This document shows positions 8,806-17,230 of a stretch of DNA of 64,000 nucleotides, in pieces; the stretch's first letter is position 1; each line of letters starts with the position of its first letter. A model generated the notes under the pieces. That model ran no database searches. It saw only the letters and a program-made list of their open reading frames with translations, and had not been told where the DNA came from. Source of the DNA: Verrucomicrobiales bacterium (GTDB lineage Bacteria > Verrucomicrobiota > Verrucomicrobiia > Limisphaerales > UBA11320); the NCBI GenBank assembly GCA_016793885.1, contig JAEUHE010000197.1, forward strand, positions 62,001-126,000, given 5' to 3'. Both the position numbers and the translations under genes were made by a program.

Positions 8806-9798
8806 TCAGACCTCCTCTGTTTTGCTCTTGGCGCCTCCGCTCCGCTTCCACTCCTTCTTAGGTGGTTCCGGCAGGCCTTGGGCTCTAAGCGCGGTGCGGA
8901 AGTGCATCTTGGCCACCGAGGGCAGTTTGGCGACCCCGTGTTTCTCGATGAAGGCCTTGGCGGCCGCATCCACGGCGGCGGAGGCGCCTTTAGGGAGCAC
9001 TTGCTCGAACTGCTTCTCCAATTTGGCGAGCCGACTGACAAATTCATGTCGTGCCAGGATCGACGCTGCGGCCACGGCCAGGTCGGACTCCGCCTTGTGC
9101 CGTTGAATCAGTTCGATCTCCCGACCGAGGCTCATCAGCGCTCCCGCGACGACCTCTTTGTTGGCGGCGAACTGATCGCTGATGGCCCGCACGGGGAGGG
9201 GCACCATGCGATGCCTCTGGAGCATGAGATTTTCGATCACACGAGCGTGGCCCCAAGCGAGGATGGCGTTCACGCTGCGCATGGTTTTATAAAGCCGGTT
9301 GTAAGCCTCGTTTCCGATGGGAACCACGGTTGAAACACAGCCCGGGGTATCCCGAATCAGTTCGGCGAGCTTGGCGATTTTGGCATCGCTGCTGATATTC
9401 TTGGAATCGCGAACGCCAGCCTCCCGCCAGGACTGGACGATGGTTTCGTTGACATAAACCCCGGCGACGCAGAGCGGCCCAAAGAAATCGCCTTTTCCGG
9501 ATTCGTCCACGCCGATGCGGGGGATCAGCAATTCTGGGTTAAGGACCGCTTCATAACCGATCTGGGCTGACTTCAGGATTTCTGGTTCCAGGGTGAACTC
9601 GACAAATTCCTGGGTGCCTTTGCCTTGCACCACCAGTTTTCCGCTGGTGTAAAAGACCACGTTCGTTTTGTCCTTTTCGCCGGCGTATTGAGCGTAGGGC
9701 ACCTCGCGGAAACGATAGCCATGCTCCTTGAGCCAAAGGTGCAGGTGCTCAGCCTGCTCCGGGGTGAGCTTGCACGTGTGGGAGGTCAGTGGGGCCAT
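8806..9798 (-). CDS. rnhC: Ribonuclease HIII
   Basis: Endonuclease that cuts the RNA strand of RNA-DNA hybrids. 330 aa, typical of HIII and longer than HII. The N-terminal about 90 residues are the TBP-like substrate-binding domain that distinguishes HIII. The catalytic domain opens with GVDESGKGDFFGPLCVAG, giving Asp98-Glu99 of the D-E-D-D/E active site, followed by VRDSKNIS and a later AESDLAVAAASILARHEF segment. HIII is found in Firmicutes, Chlamydiae and relatives, which fits a PVC-group host. Convergent with lpxD across the inverted repeat; msrA lies 12 nt upstream on the same strand. Confidence 0.93.
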   Translation of the reverse strand: MAPLTSHTCKLTPEQAEHLHLWLKEHGYRFREVPYAQYAGEKDKTNVVFYTSGKLVVQGKGTQEFVEFTLEPEILKSAQIGYEAVLNPELLIPRIGVDESGKGDFFGPLCVAGVYVNETIVQSWREAGVRDSKNISSDAKIAKLAELIRDTPGCVSTVVPIGNEAYNRLYKTMRSVNAILAWGHARVIENLMLQRHRMVPLPVRAISDQFAANKEVVAGALMSLGREIELIQRHKAESDLAVAAASILARHEFVSRLAKLEKQFEQVLPKGASAAVDAAAKAFIEKHGVAKLPSVAKMHFRTALRAQGLPEPPKKEWKRSGGAKSKTEEV

Positions 9799-9810
9799 GC
9801 TCGCCTGGGG

Positions 9811-10449
9811 CTACTTGCTCTTCTTCAGCTTTTCAAGCTTTGGAGCAATAACCACCTTGCAATAGCCCTTTTCGGGGTTCAGACGGAAATAGTCCTGATG
9901 GTAGGCTTCGGCGGGGTAGAATTTGGTCAGCGGCACCACCTGGGTCACGATGGGATCGCGGAACAGGGATTGGGCGGTCTTGATGGCCTTTTCAGCCGCC
10001 GCTTTTTGAGCCTCGTTGTGATACAGGATGATAGAACGGTATTGAGTCCCGACGTCCGCTCCCTGTTGGTTGAGCGTGGTAGGGTTGTGGGCTTTCCAGA
10101 AAAAATCCAAGAGCTGCTCATAGGTGATCACGGCCGGGTCGTAGGATACCTGAATGACCTCGGCATGACCGGTAGTACCGCTGCATACAGCTTCGTAAGT
10201 AGGATTGGGAGTAGGGCCTCCGGCGTAGCCGGAGACGGCGCCGTCGACGCCTTTCAAGGTCTCGAAATAGGCTTCGGTGCACCAGAAGCAGCCCCCGCCG
10301 AAGGTCGCCAACTCCCGAGATGGTTTCGAGGACTGGTCACTCGTTTTGGTGTCGGCGGCATTCATAAGCGGGGTCAGCAATAGTGCGAGCAGCAGCGATA
10401 TCGACGCGGTGATCGCCAGGGGTCGGTTCTGCGGCATGGTTCCGTTCAT
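9811..10449 (-). CDS. msrA: Peptide-methionine (S)-S-oxide reductase, exported
   Basis: Repairs oxidised methionine, reducing methionine-S-sulfoxide in proteins. 212 aa. The catalytic motif GGGCFWCTEAYF gives Cys54 as the nucleophile, with SGYAGG and GHAEVIQVSYDP further on, all MsrA hallmarks. The first 31 residues contain a hydrophobic run (ITASISLLLALLLTPLM) ending AADTK, a signal peptide, so the enzyme probably acts in the periplasm. An alternative start at the fifth codon (10437) would keep this. It is 12 nt upstream of rnhC and diverges from the radical SAM gene. Confidence 0.93.
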   Translation of the reverse strand: MNGTMPQNRPLAITASISLLLALLLTPLMNAADTKTSDQSSKPSRELATFGGGCFWCTEAYFETLKGVDGAVSGYAGGPTPNPTYEAVCSGTTGHAEVIQVSYDPAVITYEQLLDFFWKAHNPTTLNQQGADVGTQYRSIILYHNEAQKAAAEKAIKTAQSLFRDPIVTQVVPLTKFYPAEAYHQDYFRLNPEKGYCKVVIAPKLEKLKKSK

Positions 10450-10502
10450 GCGCTTAAACTAGCGGAGCCACTCCGGACTGGCAACTGAAGGTTGACTGGT
10501 AC

Positions 10503-11609
10503 ATGTTATGCCTCCAGATGGGTTCTGACCAATACCTCCCGCGGCAGCTTTCCGGCGCGCCCGAGCCCCCGCGTGGGCGGGGGGCATTGAGTAACCCCTC
10601 CTCCCGATTCGAAAAGCTGCATGTCGAACCTGATCCCGAGGATGATTCAGAACCTTCGCCAGCCCGGAGAACCGAGTTTTACCGCGATACCAGCGAGACC
10701 CTCATCAATTATAATGACAGTCCAGACATTGGCTTTGAGGCCAGCATGAACCCCTATCGCGGATGCGAGCATGGATGCATCTATTGTTATGCCCGGCCGA
10801 CCCACGAGTATCTGGGGTTCTCGGCGGGTTTGGACTTTGAGACGCGGATCATGGTGAAGGATCGAGCGCCACAGCTGCTGCGAGCCGAACTGAGTTCTCC
10901 GCGATGGAAGCCTCAGGTGATCGCTTTGAGCGGAGTCACCGACCCCTATCAGCCCGTCGAGCGGAAGCTCCGCATCACGCGCGGATGTTTGGAGGTGCTG
11001 GCTGAGTTCCGAAATCCGGTGGGCATCGTCACCAAAAACCATCTGGTGACCCGAGACCTCGACCTGCTGTCGGTGCTGGCCCGGTCCGATGCCGCGATGG
11101 TCTACATTTCGGTTACCACTTTGGACCCGGAATTGGCGTCGCGGATGGAACCCCGGACATCGCAGCCCCAGCATCGGCTCGACGCGATGGCTCGCTTGGC
11201 GGAGGCCGGGATTCCGGTTGGTGTCATGGTGGCGCCGGTGGTGCCGGGGCTGACGGATCATGAGATGCCCGCGATCCTGGCCGCCGCGGCTGCCGCAGGT
11301 GCTCGGTCAGCTGGGTATGTGGTGCTGCGGTTGCCCCACGGGCTTTCCTCCCTGTTTCCAGAATGGTTGCAGGCGCACTATCCTCTGCGCTCGGAGAAGG
11401 TCCTGAGTCAGATTCGTTCGGTGCGGGAAGGGAAGTTGAACAGCGCCGAGTTTGGCACACGCTTTCAGGGGAAGGGGACTTTGGCCGACCAAATCGCCCA
11501 GATGTTTCGTGTCTCGTGCCAGCGTCATGGGATTCAGGCCCGCTCTCCCAGTCTCTCGGCTGCGGACTTTCGTCGTCCAGGCGGTCAGCAGCTGGATCTG
11601 TTTCGTTGA
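10503..11609 (+). CDS. PA0069-family radical SAM protein
   Basis: 368 aa. The radical SAM cluster-binding triad is Cys88-Cys92-Cys95 in YRGCEHGCIYCYARPTHEY, spaced CxxxCxxC. The following segment with GLDFETRIMVK, GVTDPYQPVE and TRGCLEVL is typical of the PA0069/spore photoproduct lyase-related group. The reaction of this family is not established. The N-terminal about 60 residues are Pro/Arg/Glu-rich and probably disordered. An in-frame ATG at 10518 is an alternative start. The gene diverges from msrA with only 53 nt between start codons, so both promoters must share or overlap that gap. Confidence 0.88.
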   Translation: MLCLQMGSDQYLPRQLSGAPEPPRGRGALSNPSSRFEKLHVEPDPEDDSEPSPARRTEFYRDTSETLINYNDSPDIGFEASMNPYRGCEHGCIYCYARPTHEYLGFSAGLDFETRIMVKDRAPQLLRAELSSPRWKPQVIALSGVTDPYQPVERKLRITRGCLEVLAEFRNPVGIVTKNHLVTRDLDLLSVLARSDAAMVYISVTTLDPELASRMEPRTSQPQHRLDAMARLAEAGIPVGVMVAPVVPGLTDHEMPAILAAAAAAGARSAGYVVLRLPHGLSSLFPEWLQAHYPLRSEKVLSQIRSVREGKLNSAEFGTRFQGKGTLADQIAQMFRVSCQRHGIQARSPSLSAADFRRPGGQQLDLFR

Positions 11610-11686
11610 GGTGGCGCTCCCCCTGAGTTGCCATTTTTTGCGCAGTTTAATCGTCTTTTCAGGTGTGATGGTTTATGGTCTGGAGG

Positions 11687-12370
11687 ATGCGTCTCCTGGT
11701 GATTGAAGATGAGCCGAAGGTCGCGCGCTTTCTCGAGCGTGGGCTGAAGCAGCAGTCGTATGCGGTGGATGTGGCGTTTGATGGCAACGAGGGACTGCAG
11801 CTTGCTGGGGAAAACCCTTATGACTTGATCGTTCTCGACGTGATGCTGCCCGGCATTGATGGCTTTACCGTGCTGCGGGAGCTGAGGCGCCGGGATCGGT
11901 TCCATCGGGTCCTGATGCTGACCGCGCGCGATGGCATTGCGGATCGGGTTCGCGGGCTTGATCAGGGGGCCGACGATTATTTAGTGAAGCCCTTCGATCT
12001 CGACGAGTTCCTGGCGCGGGTTCGAGCGCTCCTGCGTCGCGGTGGAGTGGAGGCTCCGTTGGTTCTCAAGTGCCATGACTTGGAGCTCGACCCACGCACC
12101 CGCAAGGTGCGTCGGAGCGGGAAGCAGATCGACCTTACCGCCAAACCTTTTGCGATCTTGGAGCTGATGCTCCGTCGCAGTGGCGAGGTAGTCACTCGCG
12201 CCGAGTTGGCGGAGCATGTCTGGGATCGTTTTTTTGATCCATTCAGCAACGTCATTGATGTGACCATTCACCAGTTGCGGGAAAAGGTGGATCGCGGATT
12301 CTCGGGGCGGTTGATCCACACGGTGCGGGGTGTGGGTTATGTCCTGCGCGCTGAATTGGAGGGGCTATGA
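11687..12370 (+). CDS. OmpR/PhoB-family response regulator
   Basis: Receiver domain (residues 1-118) with acidic pocket Glu7-Asp8, phospho-acceptor Asp51 (LIVLDVMLPG), the conserved Thr in MLTARD and Lys in LVKPFDLDEF. C-terminal winged-helix DNA-binding domain (about 125-220) ends in the typical HTVRGVGYVLRAE. Starting at ATG 11687 gives the standard N-terminus MRLLVIEDEP; an in-frame ATG at 11675 would add four residues. The stop overlaps the start of the histidine kinase by 4 nt (ATGA), so the pair is translationally coupled. The inducing signal and target genes are unknown. Confidence 0.94.
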   Translation: MRLLVIEDEPKVARFLERGLKQQSYAVDVAFDGNEGLQLAGENPYDLIVLDVMLPGIDGFTVLRELRRRDRFHRVLMLTARDGIADRVRGLDQGADDYLVKPFDLDEFLARVRALLRRGGVEAPLVLKCHDLELDPRTRKVRRSGKQIDLTAKPFAILELMLRRSGEVVTRAELAEHVWDRFFDPFSNVIDVTIHQLREKVDRGFSGRLIHTVRGVGYVLRAELEGL

Positions 12371-13890
12371 AGCGGTGGGGGCCATGCGTGATCTGGTGGA
12401 GCGGGGTTCTGGTGCTCCTGGCCTGGGGAACCTGGGGCACGTTGGAAGCGAACCGGCGGGATCTGGAGCAAACCCAGAATATTCTTTCCATGCAGGCCCA
12501 GCTCATTGCGAACCATGTGAATGCGTGGAAACCCGAGTATTCGGCCCATCTTCAGCGCGTGGTTTCCTCCAATCCGCGGCACCTCCGGGTTTTGCTGTAT
12601 GACCTGTCCGGTTGGGAGATTGGCCGACCGGGCGGATCTGGCGCCGCGTTACCCTTGAATCAGACCGCCGCACGGTTGCCGTCAGTCCAGCTGCTCCGTC
12701 CGATGAACGGCGAGACTCCCTTGCCCGGCTTTGCGACACTTCCGCCCGAGGTAGCCGCTGATCCGCGAGTGTTCAATCGTTTATTCGCCTCCAATATCTT
12801 GGGGGCCGCCTGGGTGCAGCGGATGGTTTCGCACGATGGGGAGCCCTGGGTGGTGGCCACCGCCGCGGTGAACGATTACGACGCGGGTTCGAAGCGGGCT
12901 TTCATCAGTGCCTGGCTGCAAGCGTGCATGCGACAGGCGGATGTCCTCCGTCCCTTAAATGAGCGATGGTTCCGGTTCGGCACATTGGTGGCCGGGGTGG
13001 CGGCACTGCTGGGGAGCTGGACTTGGTGGACCACCAGGCACAGCCGTTCGCTCAACGCGGTCGCAGACACCGCAGAAAAGCTGCCGATCGACCGCCTCCA
13101 GGGTGCCAGGCTGGAAGTTCCGGAGGACAATCGAGAGGCGGCTCGGCTGGTGAGTGCCTGCAATCGGCTCATCGAGCGCGTGGGGGAAGTTCACCTGGCG
13201 CAGCAGCGTTTCGTTGCGGATGCCGCCCACGAGCTCCGCACCCCGCTGACCATTCTTCGCGGCGAGATTCAAGTTGCGTTGCGGGAGCCGGCCAACCACC
13301 CGTTGCTGGTGCAGACGCTTCGCAGCAATCTCGAGGAGTCGGTGCATCTCTCGCGCTTGGTGGACAGCCTGCTCACCCTCGCACGTTCGGATGCGGGGCA
13401 GCCCCTGGCACCTCGCCAGCGGGTGGATCTGAGCGCCTTGATCAAGCAGGTCTTGGATAAGCTCGACATCTTCGCCGCGGGCCGGCAGGTCAGGCTTTCC
13501 TTGGTGCACGCGGTCAAGGGGGATGGGATGCACGTGGAAGCTGACCCGCTGGCATTGGAACGGATTGTGTTCAATCTCGTGGAGAATGCCGTGAAGCATT
13601 CTCCGCCGCAGTATGAGGTCGTGGTGACGCTGGCGGCGACCTCGAGCGGGGTATGCCTGAGCGTGACCGACCAGGGCATCGGCATCGAGGCGGAGCATCT
13701 GCCGCACCTGTTCGAACGCTTCTATCGCGTCGATTCGGCCCGGCGCCGCGCGGATGGCGGCACGGGGTTGGGACTCTCGCTGGTGAAAGCCCTGACGGAG
13801 TCGCACGGCGGCAAGGTGGGGGTTCGCAGCGAGATCGGGGTCGGCAGTACCTTTACCGTCGAGTTGCCCTTGGCGCAGGCTGGTTCTTGA
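12367..13890 (+). CDS. Two-component sensor histidine kinase
   Basis: 507 aa inner-membrane kinase, partner of the preceding regulator. First membrane segment about residues 7-24, a periplasmic sensor loop of about 170 residues, second membrane segment about 203-222, then a HAMP-like linker. The HisKA phospho-acceptor is His288 in FVADAAHELRTPLTILRGE. The HATPase domain has the N box NLVENAVKHS, G1 DQGIGIE, F box FERFYR and G2 GGTGLGLSLVK. The periplasmic loop has no recognisable sensor fold. Resembles the heavy-metal (CusS) and QseC-type group in layout, but the ligand is not assigned. Confidence 0.93.
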   Translation: MKRWGPCVIWWSGVLVLLAWGTWGTLEANRRDLEQTQNILSMQAQLIANHVNAWKPEYSAHLQRVVSSNPRHLRVLLYDLSGWEIGRPGGSGAALPLNQTAARLPSVQLLRPMNGETPLPGFATLPPEVAADPRVFNRLFASNILGAAWVQRMVSHDGEPWVVATAAVNDYDAGSKRAFISAWLQACMRQADVLRPLNERWFRFGTLVAGVAALLGSWTWWTTRHSRSLNAVADTAEKLPIDRLQGARLEVPEDNREAARLVSACNRLIERVGEVHLAQQRFVADAAHELRTPLTILRGEIQVALREPANHPLLVQTLRSNLEESVHLSRLVDSLLTLARSDAGQPLAPRQRVDLSALIKQVLDKLDIFAAGRQVRLSLVHAVKGDGMHVEADPLALERIVFNLVENAVKHSPPQYEVVVTLAATSSGVCLSVTDQGIGIEAEHLPHLFERFYRVDSARRRADGGTGLGLSLVKALTESHGGKVGVRSEIGVGSTFTVELPLAQAGS

Positions 13891-13934
13891 TTTTGACTGT
13901 TCTTTGAGCCTGGACCTGACACTGTCACCTTCGA

Positions 13935-14453
13935 GTGACCTCTTTTCCTGATTGCGTTCTCGATCTGGCCCTCGTTGGGTCGGGAATACCCATCCCACGC
14001 GGGCAATATTTGGTGGCTTTGATCTCGGTTGCATTGGTGGTGGCCTGTGTGCTGTTGCACTACGAGGTGTTGCGCATGCTGTCGGATTGGCTGGCTCGGC
14101 TTCGGCAGTTGCATCGAACCCGGGTGCTCGTCCTGATCCTGGGACTCTTTGCCACCCATCTGGTGGAGATATGGGTGTTCGCTTCAGGCTTCGGGTTTTT
14201 GGACGGAGTGGCTGATTTTGGTCACATCATGCACGTGCAGGCGACGGGGGTAGCGGCCAACTGGCTCGATTACGTTTACTATTCTTTTGTGACCTACACC
14301 ACGGTGGGGTACGGAGACCTGGTTCCAGTCGGCCCCATTCGCTTCATTGCTGCGACCGAGGCCTTAACCGGCTGGATGCTGCTCGGTTGGTCGACCTCCT
14401 TCACTTTCCTGGAGATGCAGCGTTTTTGGAGAGATGCCGCCACGCGCAACTGA
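13935..14453 (+). CDS. Small two-TM potassium channel (Ion_trans_2 type)
   Basis: 172 aa. The pore signature TTVGYGDLVP follows a pore helix YYSFVTYT, giving the K+ selectivity filter TVGYGD. Hydrophobic segments lie at about 25-47, 62-84 and 132-155, so there may be an extra N-terminal helix before the usual outer helix-pore-inner helix unit. There is no cytoplasmic RCK/TrkA-N domain. Start is GTG at 13935; an in-frame stop at 13917 leaves no room for a longer protein. The GTG lies in the 3' arm of a small 5-bp hairpin (13924-13939). It follows the kinase gene by 44 nt and could belong to the same transcript. Confidence 0.85.
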   Translation: MTSFPDCVLDLALVGSGIPIPRGQYLVALISVALVVACVLLHYEVLRMLSDWLARLRQLHRTRVLVLILGLFATHLVEIWVFASGFGFLDGVADFGHIMHVQATGVAANWLDYVYYSFVTYTTVGYGDLVPVGPIRFIAATEALTGWMLLGWSTSFTFLEMQRFWRDAATRN

Positions 14454-14575
14454 CCGGGCGTGGAATCTCACCCGGAGATAGTCACACCCGCGTTTGCTTC
14501 GCTGGGAGCCCCGGCATTGACTGGTGGGTGGGGCGCGATTAGTTTCCGCTCGGAGTTGCGATATCTGAATCGACT

Positions 14576-14974
14576 ATGGAGATGGTACCCAGCGAAGTCC
14601 GGATGGACAAATGGTTGTGGGCGGTTCGTCTGTTCAAGACGCGATCGCTGGCCATTCAGGCCTGCAACAATGGTCGGGTTTCCCTCCAGGGCGTGGCCGT
14701 GAAGCCCTCCCGTTCCGCTCGCGTAGGCGATGTGATCACCGTTTCCATGGAAGGGTTATCCCGCACGGTGCGGGTGCTGCGACCCATTGAGCGGCGGGTT
14801 GCGGCCAGCGTGGTGCCCGAATGCCTGGAAGACCTGACGCCCGCTGAGGAGTATCAGCGGGCTCGGGAAGTTCGCGCCGCTGGTAGCGGCTTCAGCCCCA
14901 GGGCCAAAGGCGAGGGCCGTCCCACGAAGCGAGATCGTCGGGCGATGGATCGGCTGGATTCTTCTAGCGATTAA
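14576..14974 (+). CDS. S4-domain RNA-binding protein (Hsp15/HslR-like)
   Basis: 132 aa. An S4 RNA-binding domain occupies about residues 9-70, beginning VRMDKWLWAVRLFKTRSLA, close to the Hsp15 signature, with GRVSLQGVAVKPSRSARVGD. The C-terminus is basic (PRAKGEGRPTKRDRRAMDR). In E. coli Hsp15 rescues stalled 50S subunits bearing peptidyl-tRNA; the same role here is inference. The stop codon overlaps that of convergent lysS by 4 nt, so the two 3' ends are interleaved. Confidence 0.88.
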   Translation: MEMVPSEVRMDKWLWAVRLFKTRSLAIQACNNGRVSLQGVAVKPSRSARVGDVITVSMEGLSRTVRVLRPIERRVAASVVPECLEDLTPAEEYQRAREVRAAGSGFSPRAKGEGRPTKRDRRAMDRLDSSSD

Positions 14975-16425
14975 GCCTTGGGCTTCAGCTGCGGAAACAG
15001 GATGACATCGCGGATGCTTTCCTGTCCGAGCAGCATCATGCAGAGGCGGTCAATCCCCAATCCCATGCCCCCGGCCGGCGGCATGCCGTGCTCCAGAGCC
15101 TGGAGGAAATCCTCATCGAGCTTCTGTTGCTCACCCCCGGCCTGGTGTTCCAGCCGTTCGCGTTGTTCGATCGGGTCGTTCTGTTCGGTGTAGGCTGGCG
15201 CAATCTCCTGGCCGTTGATGCAGCACTCGAAGACCTCGACGGTCGTCGGATCGTCCGGAGAAAGCTTGGCCAGCGGCACCAATTCCTTGGGGAGATGGGT
15301 GACAAAGGTGGGCTGGATGAGCGTTGGCTCGATCAGTTTTTCGAACACCGCTCCAGTGATTTCAAAATCCTCGTGGTCTTTGCCGATCTCAGCGCCTAAT
15401 GAAATGGCGCGTTCGCGGCGTTCGGCGGGGGTGACGTCAAACCAGTCGGCCCCTGCCTTTTCTCGAACGAGATCCTTGTAGGTCACCCGGCGCCATGGCG
15501 GGGTAAGGTCGATCGTTTTGGTGACCGCTCCGCTGGCATCCTTGTGCTCGATCTTGTAGCCCCCTTGGAGTTTGTCGGCGACTTGACAGATCATCGACTG
15601 CACCAACTCCATCATCGACTCATAGTCACCGAAAGCCTCGTAGGCTTCGAGCATGGTGAATTCGGGGTTATGGCGTCGGGACAAGCCCTCGTTCCGGAAG
15701 TTCCGTCCGATCTCGAAAACTCGGTCCATACCGCCGACGAGCAGGCGTTTCAGGTAGAGTTCCAAGGCGATCCGCAGGTAAAACTGGCAGCCCAGGGCAT
15801 TGTGGTGGGTGACGAAGGGTTGTGCGGCGGCGCCTCCCGGGATGGCTTGCATCATGGGCGTCTCGACTTCGACAAATCCGCGTGAGTGCAAAAAGCTACG
15901 GATTTCGCGAATGATCAAACTTCGGTGGAGAAACACCTGTTTGACCGGATCGTTCGCCATCAGATCGAGATAGCGTTGCCGGTAGCGCACCTCCGTGTCC
16001 TCGAGTCCGTAGTATTGGGAGGGAGGGGGACGCAGAGCCTTGGAAAGCACGGTGAAACTGTCGCATTTGACGGAGATTTCTCCCGTCTTGGTGGTGAAAA
16101 GAGTGCCCTTGACGCCAATGATATCCGCGAGGTCCAGGAGTTTGAAGAGTTCCCACTGTGCGTCGCCGAGCGCCTGTTTTTGGACATACACCTGAATTCG
16201 GCCCGATTGGTCGCGCAGGTTTACAAAGTGGCTTTTACCCATGTCGCGGTGGGCGATAATGCGGCCAGAGACAGCTACCGCGCGTCCTTCGACATAGTTT
16301 TCGCGGGCCGCCGAGCAACTCTCCGAGGGGGTGAACTTGTTCTTGAAAGGGTTGACTCCAGCGGCCTGCATGGCCGCGAGCTTGGCTTTTCGCTGATCAA
16401 TCAGTGAATCGGTCTGTGGTTCCAT
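14971..16425 (-). CDS. lysS: Lysyl-tRNA synthetase, class II
   Basis: 484 aa, typical length. N-terminal OB-fold anticodon-binding domain (about 45-150, VSGRIIAHRDMGKSHF and DQSGRIQVYV) followed by the class II catalytic core. Motif 2 is visible as GRNFRNEGLSRRHNPEFTM and motif 3 as GMGLGIDRLCMMLLGQ near the C-terminus. Charges tRNA-Lys with lysine in the cytoplasm. Convergent with the S4-domain gene (4-nt overlap). The start ATG at 16425 faces a 670-nt gap that also carries the promoter region of the tRNA-Thr/tuf cluster. Confidence 0.97.
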   Translation of the reverse strand: MEPQTDSLIDQRKAKLAAMQAAGVNPFKNKFTPSESCSAARENYVEGRAVAVSGRIIAHRDMGKSHFVNLRDQSGRIQVYVQKQALGDAQWELFKLLDLADIIGVKGTLFTTKTGEISVKCDSFTVLSKALRPPPSQYYGLEDTEVRYRQRYLDLMANDPVKQVFLHRSLIIREIRSFLHSRGFVEVETPMMQAIPGGAAAQPFVTHHNALGCQFYLRIALELYLKRLLVGGMDRVFEIGRNFRNEGLSRRHNPEFTMLEAYEAFGDYESMMELVQSMICQVADKLQGGYKIEHKDASGAVTKTIDLTPPWRRVTYKDLVREKAGADWFDVTPAERRERAISLGAEIGKDHEDFEITGAVFEKLIEPTLIQPTFVTHLPKELVPLAKLSPDDPTTVEVFECCINGQEIAPAYTEQNDPIEQRERLEHQAGGEQQKLDEDFLQALEHGMPPAGGMGLGIDRLCMMLLGQESIRDVILFPQLKPKA

Positions 16426-17098
16426 AAAGAAAACGGATAACGAACGCGACCCTCATCAAACCATGGGGGACCGATGGTGTCCAAGTATTTGCGGAGGGCG
16501 GTTCTGGTGGTGGGTGTGCGTGATCATTTCCGGGTGAGGCTTGGGCTTTAGGGGGCCCCTGGTGGTTGATGCCCCTGGAAATGCTGGATTCTGTAATGTT
16601 GCGACCAGGGGAACGTCCTTTCCGCCTCGGGCGTAACTCCATGCGCAGAACGATCACTCGGTTCGCCGTTGGATCGTTCGGCGCCTGACCCAGAAATAAT
16701 CACGCCCTTCGCTGTTAGGACCGCTGGAAAAGCGGAGGGGCGCCCCGAATCTCAGGCAAACCTGTGACTGCCTTGAGAAAAATATGAGTTTTGTTAATGA
16801 ACTACATCAATAGGAAGAATTTGCCTAGAATGTGGGGATTGGCCTATGAAAGCAGGGGCGTTTGCGGTGGTCGGGGGCCAAGGGAGACCGGAACCGGATT
16901 TCGATCATCCACAATTAGTTAAAAACCCGTTGACACCTCCGCCTAGCTTTCATAGCTTTTGCGGCCAGTCATTGGGCCGAACCGGTGTGACGTGCAGCTC
17001 CACTAGCCTTTGAGAAAAAGGGTCGGGGTTGCGGCTTTTTATTCTTTGGAAGAAAGCAGCGTCAGTCGAGGTAAGTTGGCGTCTGATTGTGGGTGAGC
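16426..17098. other. Intergenic region between divergent lysS and tRNA-Thr/tuf
   Basis: No convincing protein gene. It holds a candidate promoter for the tRNA-Thr/tuf transcript (16930-16958) preceded by an AT-rich stretch. It also has a GC-rich segment at about 16682-16775 with hairpins such as CCGCT-GGAAA-AGCGG and a CTCAGGCA/TGCCTTGAG pairing. That segment contains CTCAGGCAAA, which resembles one strand of a glycine riboswitch, but the rest of that consensus is missing. Confidence 0.5.
16930..16958 (+). promoter_or_regulatory. Candidate promoter for tRNA-Thr/tuf operon
   Basis: Perfect -35 TTGACA at 16930-16935, a 17-nt spacer and a weak -10 TAGCTT at 16953-16958, with an A/T-rich tract (CACAATTAGTTAAAAACCCG) just upstream resembling an UP element. 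It is about 140 nt before the tRNA. Confidence 0.45.
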
Positions 17099-17174
17099 GC
17101 CCATGTAGCTCAGTTGGTAGAGCACGTCCTTGGTAAGGACGAGGTCATCAGTTCAATCCTGATCATGGGCTCCA
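17099..17174 (+). tRNA. tRNA-Thr (GGT)
   Basis: Complete cloverleaf: acceptor GCCCATG/CATGGGC, D arm with AGCTCAGTTGGTAGAGC, anticodon stem CGTCC/GGACG with loop TTGGTAA (anticodon GGT), T arm with GTTCAATCC, and an encoded CCA at 17172-17174. It precedes tuf by 56 nt, a common arrangement in which tRNA and tuf share a transcript. Confidence 0.97.
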
Positions 17175-17230
17175 GACTATTTAATTAGAGAAACAAACGA
17201 TAACGTAAACATCAGAGAACAGGAGACAGC

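Noticed and set aside
12955-14034. Minus-strand frame of 359 codons
   Set aside because: Antisense to the histidine kinase, which carries all expected H, N and G boxes.
16682-16775. Glycine riboswitch
   Set aside because: Only the CTCAGGCAAA strand matches; the paired consensus and a glycine-related downstream gene are absent.
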